This document shows positions 1-8,571 of a stretch of DNA of 64,000 nucleotides, piece by piece. Source of the stretch: Roseiarcus sp963835885 (lineage in GTDB: Bacteria > Pseudomonadota > Alphaproteobacteria > Rhizobiales > Beijerinckiaceae). The notes below the pieces were generated by a model, which worked only from the letters and a program-made list of their open reading frames with translations, ran no database searches and was not told the origin of the DNA. The first letter of the stretch is position 1; each line of letters begins with the position of its first letter. The stretch spans positions 77,955 through 141,954 of the forward strand of contig CAWIHF010000011.1 in NCBI GenBank assembly GCA_963835885.1, in the 5' to 3' direction. The translations under genes and the position numbers were made by a program.

Positions 1-706
1 CGGCGGCGGAAGCGAGCGGCAAAGCGTGGCGGGTGACGCCGATGACGATGCCGCCGAAGATGTTGACCGCGAGGATGATGATGCCGGCGATCGCGTCGCC
101 GCGCTCGAATTTGGACGCGCCGTCCATCGAGCCGAAGAAGGCGCTTTCCTCCTCGAGCTCGCGCCGGCGCAACTGGGCGATCTTCTCGTCGATCAGGCCG
201 GCCGAGAGATCGGCGTCGATCGCCATCTGCTTGCCGGGAATGGCGTCGAGGGTGAAGCGCGCGCCGACCTCGGCGATGCGGGTCGCGCCCTTGGTGATGA
301 CGAGAAAATTGATCGTCACCAGGATGAGAAAGACGATGATGCCGGTGAGGAAGTCGCCGCCCATCACCAGATGCGCGAAGCCGCCGATGATGTAGCCGGC
401 CGCGGTCGGCCCCTGCTCGCCGTGCGACAGGATGAGGCGGGTGGTCGAGATGTTGAGCGCAAGTCTCAGGATCGTCGCGACCAGCAGCACCGTCGGGAAG
501 GCGGAGAATTCGAGCGGCTTCTGGATCCATAGCGCCACCATCAGGATCAGCACCGAGAGGGCGATCGACAGCGCCAGGCCGAAGTCGATCATCATCGCCG
601 GCACGGGCAGGAAGAACAGGGAGAGGATGAGGACGATGCCGATGGCGAAGGCGATGTCCTTGCCGCCGCGGCTTGCGGGTGCGGCGCGGCCGCTCCCCTC
701 TCCCAT
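1..706 (-). CDS. flhA: FlhA flagellar export gate protein, N-terminal part (runs off window)
   Basis: The minus strand is open from 706 to the window edge (235 codons). Read that way it gives a run of hydrophobic segments beginning GKDIAFAIGIVLILSLFFLP, then the FlhA family signature region with VALWIQKPLEF, ATILRLALNISTTRLIL and IPGKQMAIDADLSAGLID. FlhA forms the cytoplasmic/inner-membrane export gate of the flagellar type III apparatus. Only about a third of the roughly 700-residue protein is present, with no frameshift in it. The only in-frame ATG (706) lies in an inverted repeat (695-728), so the start is uncertain. It is separated from fliQ, its usual neighbour, by soxR, SDR, queA and an IS. 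Confidence 0.9.
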   Translation of the reverse strand, partial: MGEGSGRAAPASRGGKDIAFAIGIVLILSLFFLPVPAMMIDFGLALSIALSVLILMVALWIQKPLEFSAFPTVLLVATILRLALNISTTRLILSHGEQGPTAAGYIIGGFAHLVMGGDFLTGIIVFLILVTINFLVITKGATRIAEVGARFTLDAIPGKQMAIDADLSAGLIDEKIAQLRRRELEEESAFFGSMDGASKFERGDAIAGIIILAVNIFGGIVIGVTRHALPLASAA

Positions 707-728
707 CGGGGCCCATCGGGAGAGGGGC
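694..728. repeat. Inverted repeat over the flhA start
   Basis: CCCCTCTCCC (695-704) is the reverse complement of GGGAGAGGGG (718-727), giving a 10-bp stem. The flhA ATG at 704-706 borders the left arm. GC-rich palindromes of this style recur at 1421-1446, 36250-36296 and 39591-39626. Confidence 0.55.
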
Positions 729-881
729 CGGGGGTAAGGGGACCGCCGTGGCGGACATGAGGCGCATCGCTCCGCGAAGCGCCGCGGTTCATGCGGCGCG
801 GGCCGGAGCGTGAAGGGCGAAGCTTGCGCGAGGGTCGAAGGGAAAGCGCGCGGTGGGCGAGTCGTCCGTGCTCGGCAGCGC

Positions 882-1316
882 TCACCCGAGCCAATAGCGC
901 GGCCCGGGGCCGCGGCGGCCGGCGCGGTCGGCGGGATTGGCGTATTGGCATTTGTCGATCGACAGGCAGCCGCAGCCGATGCATTGGGTGAGGCCGGCGC
1001 GCAAACGCTGAAGCTCGGCGATCTTTTTGTCGATCCGCTTCGTCCAGGCGCCGGAAACGCGCGCCCAGTCCTGGCGGGTCGGCGTGTGGTCGGCGGGAAG
1101 TTTCATGAGCTCGGCGCCGACCTCTTCGAGCGAAAGCCCGATCCGCTGGGCGAAGACGATGAAGGCGATCCTGCGCAAAACCGCACGCGGATAGCGGCGG
1201 TGTCCGCTGCGGGCGCGCCGCGAGGCGATGAGGCCCCGCTCTTCATAGTACCTGAGCGCGGACGAGGCGACGCCGCTGCGGCGCGACACCGCCTGAATGG
1301 ACAGCTCGGATTCCAT
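882..1316 (-). CDS. soxR: SoxR, redox-sensitive MerR-family activator
   Basis: The 144-residue product has the MerR-type N-terminal winged helix (SIQAVSRRSGVASSALRYYEERGLI) and the SoxR-specific cysteine cluster CIGCGCLSIDKC at about residues 112-123, which ligates the [2Fe-2S] centre sensed by redox-cycling compounds and superoxide. Length and C-terminus (NPADRAGRRGPGPRYWLG) match SoxR. The ATG at 1316 places the HTH at the usual distance from the N-terminus; an upstream extension of the frame is not supported. A palindromic operator lies just upstream, between it and the divergent SDR gene. Confidence 0.93.
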   Translation of the reverse strand: MESELSIQAVSRRSGVASSALRYYEERGLIASRRARSGHRRYPRAVLRRIAFIVFAQRIGLSLEEVGAELMKLPADHTPTRQDWARVSGAWTKRIDKKIAELQRLRAGLTQCIGCGCLSIDKCQYANPADRAGRRGPGPRYWLG

Positions 1317-1342
1317 GCCGACAAGGAGAGCACAATCCGCGC

Positions 1343-1366
1343 TTGACTTCAAGTTTACTTGAACTT
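1343..1366. promoter_or_regulatory. Probable SoxR operator (soxbox)
   Basis: The sequence CTTCAAGTTTACTTGAAC (about 1347-1364) is an almost perfect palindrome of the soxbox type. A TTGACT (1343-1348) precedes a weak TAGAGC (1368-1373), a long spacer of 19 bases as expected for MerR-family promoters. It lies 30 bases before soxR and about 185 bases before the SDR gene, so it could control soxR itself, the SDR/queA pair, or both. Confidence 0.75.
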
Positions 1367-1420
1367 GTAGAGCTCTCGACATCGGGAGGCGGAGTGCTCC
1401 CTTCGCTCCGCATGTGGGGA

Positions 1421-1446
1421 GAAGGTGGCGGGCGACAGCCCGCCGG
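1421..1446. repeat. Dispersed GC-rich palindrome (copy A)
   Basis: The block GTGGCGGGCGACAGCCCGCC, followed by GGATGAGGGG, is a hairpin with GGCGGG/CCCGCC arms. A close relative is at 39591-39626 in the same window. It lies in the leader between soxR and the SDR gene. Confidence 0.55.
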
Positions 1447-1548
1447 ATGAGGGGCGGGGCCAGTCCGCGTCGCCCCTCACTCCGGACTTGTCCCCGCAAG
1501 CAGGGCGAGCGGGCGCAAGACCAAAGCAGGACACAGGAGTAAGGACCC

Positions 1549-2268
1549 ATGCCAAGCGACACCGACCTCAGAGGGCTTCGCGTCGCCGTCACCGGAGGAA
1601 CCTCGGGCCTCGGGCTGGCGCTGGTGAACCATCTCGCCGCGCGCGGCGCTCGCGTCGCCTTCGTCGCGCGGTCGGCGGCGGCGGTCGAAAAAATCGCTCG
1701 TGCGACCGGCGCCTGCGGCATTGTCGGCGACGTCGGGCGCAAGGAGGATATCCATCCGATCGCGCTCGAGATCACCTGGAGTCTCGGCGGCCTCGACGCG
1801 CTGATCAACAACGCTTCGAGCCTCGGCCCGACCCCGCTCGCGCTGCTCGCCGACACCGGATGCGAGGAATTTCAACAAGCGCTCGACGTCAACCTGCTCG
1901 GGCCCTTCCGCCTGACCAAGGCCTTGTTCGGCGCGCTTTCCGCATCCGCCCGCGAGGGGCGCGGCGCGGTCGTCATCAACATTTCGAGCGACGCGGCGAT
2001 CAGCGCCTATCCCGGCTGGGGCGCCTACGGCGCGAGCAAAGCGGCGCTCGTCCACATGTCCGCGATCTGGGCCGAGGAGGCGAGGGCGGAGGGCGTGAAA
2101 TTCCTCTCGCTCGACCCCGGCGACATGGACACGCCGCTCCATGCGCTCGCTGTGCTCGACGCCGATCGGGCGACGCTCAAGCGCCCGCGAGTCGCGGCCG
2201 AAGCGATTGTCGCGTCCATGCTGGCCGCGCTCGCGCGCGCTCCGGTTACCGCGGCGACGCGCCCATGA
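1549..2268 (+). CDS. Short-chain dehydrogenase/reductase
   Basis: The 239-residue protein is a classical SDR: cofactor motif TGGTSGLG near residues 15-22, NNAS at about 87-90, a Ser in the SSDAA segment and the catalytic YGASK motif near residue 160. These predict an NAD(P)-dependent oxidoreductase; the substrate cannot be told from sequence. Its TGA overlaps the ATG of the following queA-like gene (ATGA at 2265-2268), so the two are probably translationally coupled. A SoxR operator upstream raises the possibility of redox-responsive expression. The reading frame is intact. Confidence 0.88.
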   Translation: MPSDTDLRGLRVAVTGGTSGLGLALVNHLAARGARVAFVARSAAAVEKIARATGACGIVGDVGRKEDIHPIALEITWSLGGLDALINNASSLGPTPLALLADTGCEEFQQALDVNLLGPFRLTKALFGALSASAREGRGAVVINISSDAAISAYPGWGAYGASKAALVHMSAIWAEEARAEGVKFLSLDPGDMDTPLHALAVLDADRATLKRPRVAAEAIVASMLAALARAPVTAATRP

Positions 2269-3317
2269 CCGCCGCCGTCCCAATCGACCGCGAGGTCGCG
2301 AAACTTCTTGTCGCCGACTCGGACGGCGCGATCCGGCATCTGCCGCGGGCGGCGCTAGCGTCGCTGTTCGCGCCAAAAGACCTCGTCGTCGCCAACGACG
2401 CGGCGACGCTGCCGGCGAGCCTTACCGGCGTGCACGGCCCGAGTGGCGCGAAGATTGAAATCAGGCTCGCCGGGTGGATGGCGTTCCGCGACCCAACGCA
2501 CTTCGTCGCGGTCGCCTTCGGCGCCGGCGATCACCGCCTGCGGACCGAGGACCGGCCTCCGCCTCCGCCGCTCGCGCCCGGTGACCGGCTCGAATTCGGA
2601 CCGCTCGCAGCGAATGTCGAAACCACGCTTGGCCACCCGCGGCTGGTCCGCGTCCGGTTTGCTGGCGCTGCGGTGGACGTCATGCACAATCTCGCGCGCC
2701 GTGGGCGGCCGATCCAGTACGCCCATCATCCCGAACCGCTCAAGCTCTGGGATGTCTGGACGAAATTCGCCGCCGAGCCGGTCGCCTTCGAGCCGCCGTC
2801 GGCGGGTTTCGCGCTCGACTGGCGGACTTTGGCTGCGTGGCGCGAGCGCAGCGTCCCCTTCGCGACGCTGTCGCACGCCGCCGGCCTCTCCTCGACCGGC
2901 GATCCGGCGCTCGACCTTCGGCTTCCCTTCGACGAGTTCTTTCGCATTCCGGAGGCCTGCGCCGCCGCCGTCCGGGAGGCGAAGTCGAGAGGCGGGCGCG
3001 TGATCGCAGTCGGGACGAGCGTCGTCCGCGCGCTCGAAGCGGCGGCGACAGGCGACGGAGAGGTGCGCGCGGGAGTGGGTCTGGCGAGGGGACGCATCGC
3101 GCGCGGAACACGGCTTCGCGTAGTCGACGCGATCCTCACCGGCGTCCATCAGCCCGACGAAAGCCATTTCGAGCTTCTGCGCGCGTTTGCCGGCGACGGT
3201 CTGCTGGAGCGCGTTCTCGCTGAAGCCGACACGCGATCTTACCGCGCCCACGAGTTCGGCAATTCCTGGCTGATCGAGCGGCAATCGCCCTTGAGCCACG
3301 CCTATATAACTAAGTAA
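2265..3317 (+). CDS. queA: S-adenosylmethionine:tRNA ribosyltransferase-isomerase (QueA-like)
   Basis: The 350-residue product aligns by eye with QueA, which transfers and isomerises the ribosyl moiety of SAM onto preQ1-tRNA in queuosine synthesis. Family landmarks visible are GRPIQYAHHPEPLKLWDVWT (QueA has the related RIPLPPYI...DRxxYQT region), FATLSHAAGLSSTGD and a C-terminal HEFGNSWLIE. It departs enough from the canonical enzyme that a QueA-related paralogue is possible. The natural TAA stop is the last codon before an IS1595 insertion: the 8-bp target duplication ends exactly on it, so the gene is not truncated. Confidence 0.75.
   Translation: MTAAVPIDREVAKLLVADSDGAIRHLPRAALASLFAPKDLVVANDAATLPASLTGVHGPSGAKIEIRLAGWMAFRDPTHFVAVAFGAGDHRLRTEDRPPPPPLAPGDRLEFGPLAANVETTLGHPRLVRVRFAGAAVDVMHNLARRGRPIQYAHHPEPLKLWDVWTKFAAEPVAFEPPSAGFALDWRTLAAWRERSVPFATLSHAAGLSSTGDPALDLRLPFDEFFRIPEACAAAVREAKSRGGRVIAVGTSVVRALEAAATGDGEVRAGVGLARGRIARGTRLRVVDAILTGVHQPDESHFELLRAFAGDGLLERVLAEADTRSYRAHEFGNSWLIERQSPLSHAYITK
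3310..3317. repeat. Target-site duplication of the IS1595 element
   Basis: CTAAGTAA here is repeated at 4355-4362. Removing one copy plus the IS restores a continuous sequence reading through the queA-like stop codon into an AT-rich downstream stretch. Confidence 0.9.
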
Positions 3318-4354
3318 AATGGGTATCCCCTTCACACCCGCTATACCCGGCGCTACCATCCGACGATGGAAAGCGCCGTTCATCCCATTCCCGGAACCGA
3401 TTATCCCCGGACCTTTCACGAAATGGACCAATGGTTCCGCACCGATGCCGCCTGTCACGACTATGTCCGGCGCTTGCGGTGGCCGAATGGATTTGTGTGC
3501 GCGGAATGCGGCGCGGCTGGTGAGCCGTGGACCATGTCGCGAGACCGGTTCCGGTGTCGCGCCTGCGAGTGGGAAACAACTTTGACGGCTGGCACGGTGT
3601 TCCAGGACACACGCAAGCCGTTGCGGCTGTGGTTTCTGGCGATGTGGTTCATCACCAGCCAAAAGAACGGAGTCAGTGCGCTCGGGCTCCAGAGGGAATT
3701 GGGGCTTGGTAGCTATGAGACCGCCTGGACTTGGCTGCACAAGCTGCGGCGCGCGATGGTGCGTCCAGGGCGAGACAATCTCAGTGGCGAGATCGAAGTG
3801 GACGAAACCTATGTCGGCGGCGCGGAAGAGGGTAAACGTGGGCGGGGAGCCGAAACCAAGGCGATCATCGCTGTGGCGGCCGAAAAGAGCGGGCGCGGAA
3901 TTGGTCGTATCCGCCTGCGGCGCATCGAAGATGTATCGGCGGACACCCTGATAACGTTTGTCCGGGACGTCGTTGTGCCGGGGGCGATGATCCACACCGA
4001 CGGCTGGCGTGGCTACAACGGGCTGGCGGCGGCTGGTTATCGGCGCCACGTCAGCGTCATAAGCGATAGCCCCGATCCGGCTCACGAAGTCATGCCGCGC
4101 GTCCACCTCGTGGCCTCGCTGCTCAAACGATGGCTGGTCGGAACTCACCAGGGCGGCATTCAGCATCCGCATCTTGACTACTACCTCGACGAATTCACCT
4201 TCCGGTTCAATCGGCGACGTTCACAGGCAAGGGGGCTCCTCTTCCACCGGCTGGCCCAACAGGCAGTTGCCATCTGCCCTGCGCCGTACAAATCGATCGT
4301 TGGCGGCACTCCACCGCGGCCCGCAGTCGAGCGGGTGTGAAGGGGATACCCATT
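3318..4354. mobile_element. Complete IS1595-family insertion sequence
   Basis: The element is 1037 bp and ends in perfect inverted repeats AATGGGTATCCCCTTCACAC followed by CCGC (3318-3341 and reverse complement at 4331-4354). It is flanked by the direct repeat CTAAGTAA (3310-3317 and 4355-4362), the 8-bp duplication typical of the IS1595 family. All parts are intact, so the insertion is likely recent. Confidence 0.93.
3366..4340 (+). CDS. IS1595-family transposase (ISXO2-like)
   Basis: The 324-residue transposase has an N-terminal zinc-ribbon (CAECGAAGEPWTM then CRACEWETT, about residues 38-62) followed by the ISXO2-like DDE domain with IEVDETYVGG, IHTDGWRGYNG and a terminal FRFNRRRSQARG segment in the place where this family carries its last acidic/asparagine residue. 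It catalyses cut-and-paste or copy transposition of the surrounding element. ORF intact, with its stop inside the right inverted repeat. Confidence 0.93.
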   Translation: MESAVHPIPGTDYPRTFHEMDQWFRTDAACHDYVRRLRWPNGFVCAECGAAGEPWTMSRDRFRCRACEWETTLTAGTVFQDTRKPLRLWFLAMWFITSQKNGVSALGLQRELGLGSYETAWTWLHKLRRAMVRPGRDNLSGEIEVDETYVGGAEEGKRGRGAETKAIIAVAAEKSGRGIGRIRLRRIEDVSADTLITFVRDVVVPGAMIHTDGWRGYNGLAAAGYRRHVSVISDSPDPAHEVMPRVHLVASLLKRWLVGTHQGGIQHPHLDYYLDEFTFRFNRRRSQARGLLFHRLAQQAVAICPAPYKSIVGGTPPRPAVERV

Positions 4355-4362
4355 CTAAGTAA

Positions 4363-4509
4363 TTATATATTACACTTCAGGCCGACACTAAGGGGGGGCC
4401 AAGCCTTTGAACAATCAAGCGGCCGCCACTAAACCGGTGCTAAACCGGGCCAAGACGCTCGCCCATCGCAAAACCGTGCCCTGCGGGGAGGACCGCCGGG
4501 ACCGGTCGC
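4363..4509. other. Short intergenic stretch after the IS
   Basis: Downstream of fliQ (minus) and of queA (plus). It holds a direct repeat of the type ACTAAACCGGTGCTAAACCGG near 4428-4448 but no ORF or clear intrinsic terminator. Confidence 0.4.
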
Positions 4510-4779
4510 CTATCGGTAGCCGTGCTCGATCCGGGCGTAGGTCGCCTGCGTGAAGGCCGAGAACTTGCCGCCGACGAAGCTCGCCGTCAGGGTTCCGGCG
4601 ACGAAGATGGCGATCATCTTCGGCACGAAGGTAAGGGTCATTTCCTGCACCTGGGTCAGCGCCTGCAGGAGTGCGATGGCCACGCCGACCACCATCGCCG
4701 CCCCGATCGCAGGACCTGCGCCGATGACAATCATCCAGATCGCCGACTGGACGAGATCGACCGCGTCGCCCTCGTTCAC
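4510..4779 (-). CDS. fliQ: FliQ, flagellar export apparatus membrane protein
   Basis: The 89-residue, two-helix protein (AIWMIVIGAGPAIGAAMVVG and VPKMIAIFVAGTLTASFVGG) with the conserved ALTQVQEMTLTFVPK loop is FliQ, part of the FliPQR export pore. The start is GTG at 4779, overlapping the flgD stop (GTGA), which implies translational coupling. Intact. Confidence 0.92.
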   Translation of the reverse strand: MNEGDAVDLVQSAIWMIVIGAGPAIGAAMVVGVAIALLQALTQVQEMTLTFVPKMIAIFVAGTLTASFVGGKFSAFTQATYARIEHGYR

Positions 4780-5189
4780 TGCACGCTGGCCCCGCTGGCG
4801 AGCGAAACGGTCGCGCCGTTCGTCAGCGTCGCCACCGCACCGGAAGCCGTCACGCTGACCGAGGCCACCTGGCCCGAGGTCGAGCCGTCCGCCGAGGTGA
4901 TCGTCTTGCCGACGAGGCTCTCGGCCTGGGTCAGCGAAGTGGCCGTCAGGAGCGAGGCGAGATTGGTGTTGGTCTGCACCGCCTGGCCGACCTGGGAGAC
5001 GGTCGCGAGCTGCGACACCATCTGCGCCGGGTCCATCGGCTGGGTCGGGTCCTGGTTCTGTATCTCCGCCATCAGCAGCGTGAGGAAGTCGTTGTAGTTC
5101 AGCGAATTCGTCGCCGCCGCGGCCGCCGACGAGGCGGTCGAAGGCGAGGCGGAGGCGGCGGTAACGGGGGAGGCGGTGGTCACGGTCAT
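4776..5189 (-). CDS. flgD: FlgD, hook-capping (basal-body rod modification) protein
   Basis: At 137 residues it is a short alphaproteobacterial FlgD. The conserved core NDFLTLLMAEIQNQDPTQPM followed by DPAQMVSQLATVSQVGQAVQ is unmistakable; the C-terminal part (VGKTITSADG...) is abbreviated compared with enterobacterial FlgD. FlgD caps the growing hook. The N-terminus is low-complexity Ala/Ser/Thr. Intact; overlaps fliQ by 4 bases. Confidence 0.93.
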   Translation of the reverse strand: MTVTTASPVTAASASPSTASSAAAAATNSLNYNDFLTLLMAEIQNQDPTQPMDPAQMVSQLATVSQVGQAVQTNTNLASLLTATSLTQAESLVGKTITSADGSTSGQVASVSVTASGAVATLTNGATVSLASGASVQ

Positions 5190-5204
5190 GCACGTTTCTC
5201 CTTC

Positions 5205-5606
5205 TCAGGCGGCGCTCTGCGCCGCCTCGTCTGCGAGCTCGCGGTCCTCCAGCGGAAAGAGGGCGCGCAGCGCCTTCATCGCCTCGAAATTGCGGCCCCG
5301 GGCGAGCGACTGGGCGACGCCTCTCAAGGCCGAGATCAATGCGGGCGTCCGGTAGGCGCCGAGCGCCGTCTCGATCAGCGAGCGCGCGAGCGGCGTTGCG
5401 TTGACCGCCGCCGCCGGGTCCATCAGCATGATCTGCACGGCGAAATAGATCTGGCGGGTCAGGGTGGTCGCGTCCTTCGCCTGCATGACGTGGTTCTCCA
5501 GGAGGAACGTCACATCGTTCAAAAGTTCGACCGTCGCGTTGCGGTCGATGCGGATGACCGCGCCGTTGATGAAGAAGCGCTCTCCGGCTCTGAGGGTGAT
5601 GTTCAT
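5205..5606 (-). CDS. flbT: FlbT, flagellin mRNA regulator
   Basis: The 133-residue protein begins NITLRAGERFFINGAVIRID, the FlbT signature. In Caulobacter and relatives FlbT binds flagellin mRNA leaders and adjusts flagellin translation, acting opposite to FlaF. Lies 7 bases after the (repaired) flaF stop and 15 bases before flgD in the same minus-strand operon. Intact. Confidence 0.93.
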   Translation of the reverse strand: MNITLRAGERFFINGAVIRIDRNATVELLNDVTFLLENHVMQAKDATTLTRQIYFAVQIMLMDPAAAVNATPLARSLIETALGAYRTPALISALRGVAQSLARGRNFEAMKALRALFPLEDRELADEAAQSAA

Positions 5607-5613
5607 CGCCGCC

Positions 5614-5962
5614 TCACTTGAGTCCTTCGCGGACGATCTCGTTGATCTCGATCATCGGCGCGAGATCATCCGTGTCCCCCAGCGCGCACGCGGTCGATCT
5701 CCTTCATCATCCAAATGCCGATCGAGATGATGCCGGCGCGCAACTGCTCCGGCAGCTCGTTGTTCGGGTCCTTGAGGTCGTCGAGAAAGATCGTCCACAG
5801 CCGGCGCAGATAGAACAACGCCTCGACCCGCTCGCGCGAAAGGGGCCCCTTCTCCTGCGCCGCGCGCAGCATGGCGATGACGCGGTCCATCGCGTCGCGC
5901 TCGCGCGCCCGCATGGTGTGGTGCGAATCCTCGACCGCTTCATTGTAGGCGAATTCGTACAT
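5614..5962 (-). pseudogene. flaF: FlaF, flagellin synthesis regulator (one frameshift)
   Basis: The first 93 or so codons give a typical FlaF: MYEFAYNEAVEDSHHTMRAR ... NNELPEQLRAGIISIGIWMM. After RVRAG the frame runs into an early stop at 5666. Dropping one G from the GGGGG run near 5680 restores GDTDDLAPMIEINEIVREGLK and a stop at 5614, the normal FlaF ending and the normal 115-residue length. FlaF promotes flagellin synthesis or secretion together with FlbT. The lesion is one base in a homopolymer, so sequencing error is as likely as mutation. Confidence 0.88.
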
Positions 5963-5976
5963 TGCAATCCGTGGCG

Positions 5977-7050
5977 TCAGGGGACGGGCAGATATTGGGC
6001 GAGGTTGAGATTCTGGATTCGGGCGGTCAGCTCGTAGGCCATCTGGATCTGAGTTGGTCAGGCTGCTGATCTTCGCCGCGGTCGCGTTCTGGTCGACGTT
6101 GTCGAGACTGCCGACTTGATTTTGCAGAAGGGTGAGCTCGAGCGTTCGCCGAATTGTTGGCGTCCGTCACCGCGCTCTGCGTCGCGCCGAGCGTTTGCCT
6201 GCGATGTCGGTCAACGAAGTCTGGCCTTGGGTGACGAGCGACGTTGCAGCCGAGGCGACAGCCTGCTGCGCGCTTGCGCTGAGTTGAGAACCACCGAATT
6301 CGGAGAGCATCGTATAGGCTTGCGCAAGATCCTGGAACGCTGGCTGGTTCGCGTTGGTCGAGGTCGCGACCGTCTGCCCCGGCGCGATCGTCGGCGCTCG
6401 TGTTCGTGCTCGAGGCCGACGACCAGTCCGACGACCAGTTCGTTCCGGAGAAAAGCGCCGCGAACGGGCCGCTGAGAAAGGCCTGCATTTGCGCAGGCGT
6501 TATGCTCGCCGTCGCCGGGTCGGTCGGCAGGACGCCGAAAGCGGCCTGAAAGGCGTTGTCGACGGCGGTCTTCGCGGCCGATGTCGGGGTCGAATCATAG
6601 TCCGCCATCGGCGCAACCGAGGAGTTGATCCCGCCGAACACGTATTGGTCGCCCGAGGTCGCGTTGGCCGAGGCGATCAACCCCTGCAAGGCCGACTGCC
6701 CCATGGTCTGAAGCGTTGCGCCGGAATTGGCGCTCGGCGTCCAGGCGATGAGATCACTGAGCGTCGACTGGGCGGTCGAACTCATCGTCGCCGAGCGCCG
6801 TCTGCGCCGTCGACAGGTTCGTCGAGACGAGGCTATTTCCGGCGGTCTAGGGTCTGCAGCTCCTGGACCTGCTCCTTCAGAGACAGCTCATAGCCGGACT
6901 GGTCGCCCGGCTGAAGGCCGAGATCGGAATATTGACCGGTCGATCTCCTCGGTCATCGCCGTCGTCAGTTGCGCCTGCGCCTGCGTCACCGGCAGGATAA
7001 GGCTGCTCGCCAGATATTGGCTCGAGACGAAAGTTCGGGCTCATCGTCAT
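5977..7050 (-). pseudogene. flgL: FlgL, hook-filament junction protein (several frameshifts)
   Basis: The locus spans about 357 codons, normal for FlgL. Pieces in different frames are recognisable: N-terminus MTMSPNF then ASSLILPVTQAQAQLTTAMT; a central block GQSALQGLIASANATSGDQY with VFGGINSS; a C-terminus NQIQMAYELTARIQNLNLAQ ending YLPVP (stop at 5977). FlgL joins hook to filament with FlgK. The ATG (7050) overlaps the flgK stop as ATGA. At least four one-base shifts lie between about 6050 and 7035. Confidence 0.82.
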
Positions 7051-8552
7051 GCGGCGTTGAGGAGGGCGGAGAACATGCTGTTGACGGTGGTCAGAAGCTT
7101 CGCCGAGGAGGCGTAGGAGTTTTCGAGGGTCAGCATGTTGGTCATTTCGGCGTCGAGATTGACTTCGGTCGCGTTCGAAAGCGCCGAAGACGGCCTGGGT
7201 GGCGAGCGCGCTCTGATAGGCGGATGCGTTGCTCGCCTGCTGGTTCTCCGCCTGGAGCCAGCTGACCGACGCGTTGGCGTAATCGGAGAGGCTCGCCGAA
7301 GCGCCGAGGCCGGCGGAGGGATCGAAGCTTTGGGTCGCGCTGATCGCGCTGACCAGTTGCTGGAGTCCGCGCGGTGTAGCTCGCCGCGCCGGTCGAATTG
7401 TAGGTATAGGCCGGGTTGCCGGGACTCGAAATGCCGCCATCGCGCAGCAGCGTGGCGTTTCCGCCCTGCGACGGATCGACGTTCGGGTTGACCTCGATCG
7501 CGGCGGCGAGCCCGGTCGAGGCAGACGTGGAGGGGAGAGCTGGTCGCGCCCGGCGTGGTGAAGAGGCCGGGCGAGCGAGGGGAGCGTCGGCGTCGCCGAC
7601 TGATCGCTTTCCGCGAAAGCACTGATGAGCCCGCCCGCGATCTGGTCGAGCTGGGACTCGTATTGCGGAGCGAGCGTGTCGCGCAGCGCGGCGTAGCCGG
7701 CGAGCGCGCCCGACTGGATCGGCATCGGCGAGTTCGCGCCGGTGATCGGCACGCCGTCGACCGTAACAGGCGACCCGCTGACGCCGTCGACGAGGGTCGG
7801 GGTCGCAGTGAAGGCGACCGTGCGCGGCGTATCCTGGAACAGCGTCACGCCGCTGTCGGTATAGATCGACATCGAACTGTTCGCCGCGATCGTCGTCGTG
7901 ACGCCGACTTGCTGAGCGAGCTGGGTGACGAGGGAATCGCGCTGATCCTCGGCGCTCGCGACATTCGCGCCGCTCGCAAGGCCGGTCACGACCGCGTTGT
8001 TGGCCATGGTGAACTGATTCAACAGCGAATTGATCGTGGTGACCGACGACGCCATGTCCTGATCGGCCTGTTCCCGCACCTGATCGACCGTCGCGGCGCC
8101 GCTGTTGAGCGATGTGGCAAGCTGTGACGCGGCGGTGACCGCAGCGTCGGCGGCCGAAGAAGATGTCGGCGAATCCTCGTAGGTCGTCAGGGCGCTTTGC
8201 AGATTGGCGAGCATCGCCGAGGGCGAGGCGCCGTTCTGGGTCGCGCCTGAGGACGATGAGGCCGAGGCGCTGTCGTCCACCGTGGCGGCGAGCGTCGCCA
8301 GACCATTGGAAATCGCCTGCTGCGCCGCGGCCTCGGCCGTCGATGTCGAGACCTGTTCGGCCAGGGCCGCATTGGCGACCCGTGTCACCGAAGCGACGTC
8401 GGCGCCGCCGTAGGAATTTGTCAGGACGTTCGCGATCTCGCGCGAATAACCGGGCGTGCTGGCGTTGGCGATGTTGTTCGAGACGACCGCTATCTGCCCG
8501 CGTTGGCCGCAAAAGATGAGCTGATGATGTTGAATGCGGCCGACAGGGTCAT
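7047..8552 (-). pseudogene. flgK: FlgK, hook-filament junction protein (several frameshifts)
   Basis: It starts at 8552 with MTLSAAFNIISSSFAANAG and should continue QIAVVSNNIANASTPGYSRE, the FlgK N-terminal coil, but one C is missing near 8497. The long middle section is intact from about 8390 to 7570. The C-terminal coil LTLENSYASSAKLLTTVNSM ending ALLNAA is present. Total about 500 codons. Further shifts occur near 7545, 7370, and 7180. Upstream of and coupled to flgL. Confidence 0.85.
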
Positions 8553-8571
8553 GGCGCGCTTCCTCGTTCAG

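Noticed and set aside
26..532. Plus-strand ORFs over the first 0.7 kb
   Set aside because: They are antisense shadows of flhA, which gives a clear conserved product on the minus strand.
1425..2264. Long upstream extension of the queA-like frame (630 residues)
   Set aside because: The first 280 residues are Arg-rich and antisense or out of frame to the SDR; the ATG at 2265 with ATGA overlap is the proper start.
2355..4172. 605-residue minus-strand ORF
   Set aside because: It crosses two unrelated genes and an IS boundary; composition is that of a shadow of queA and the transposase.
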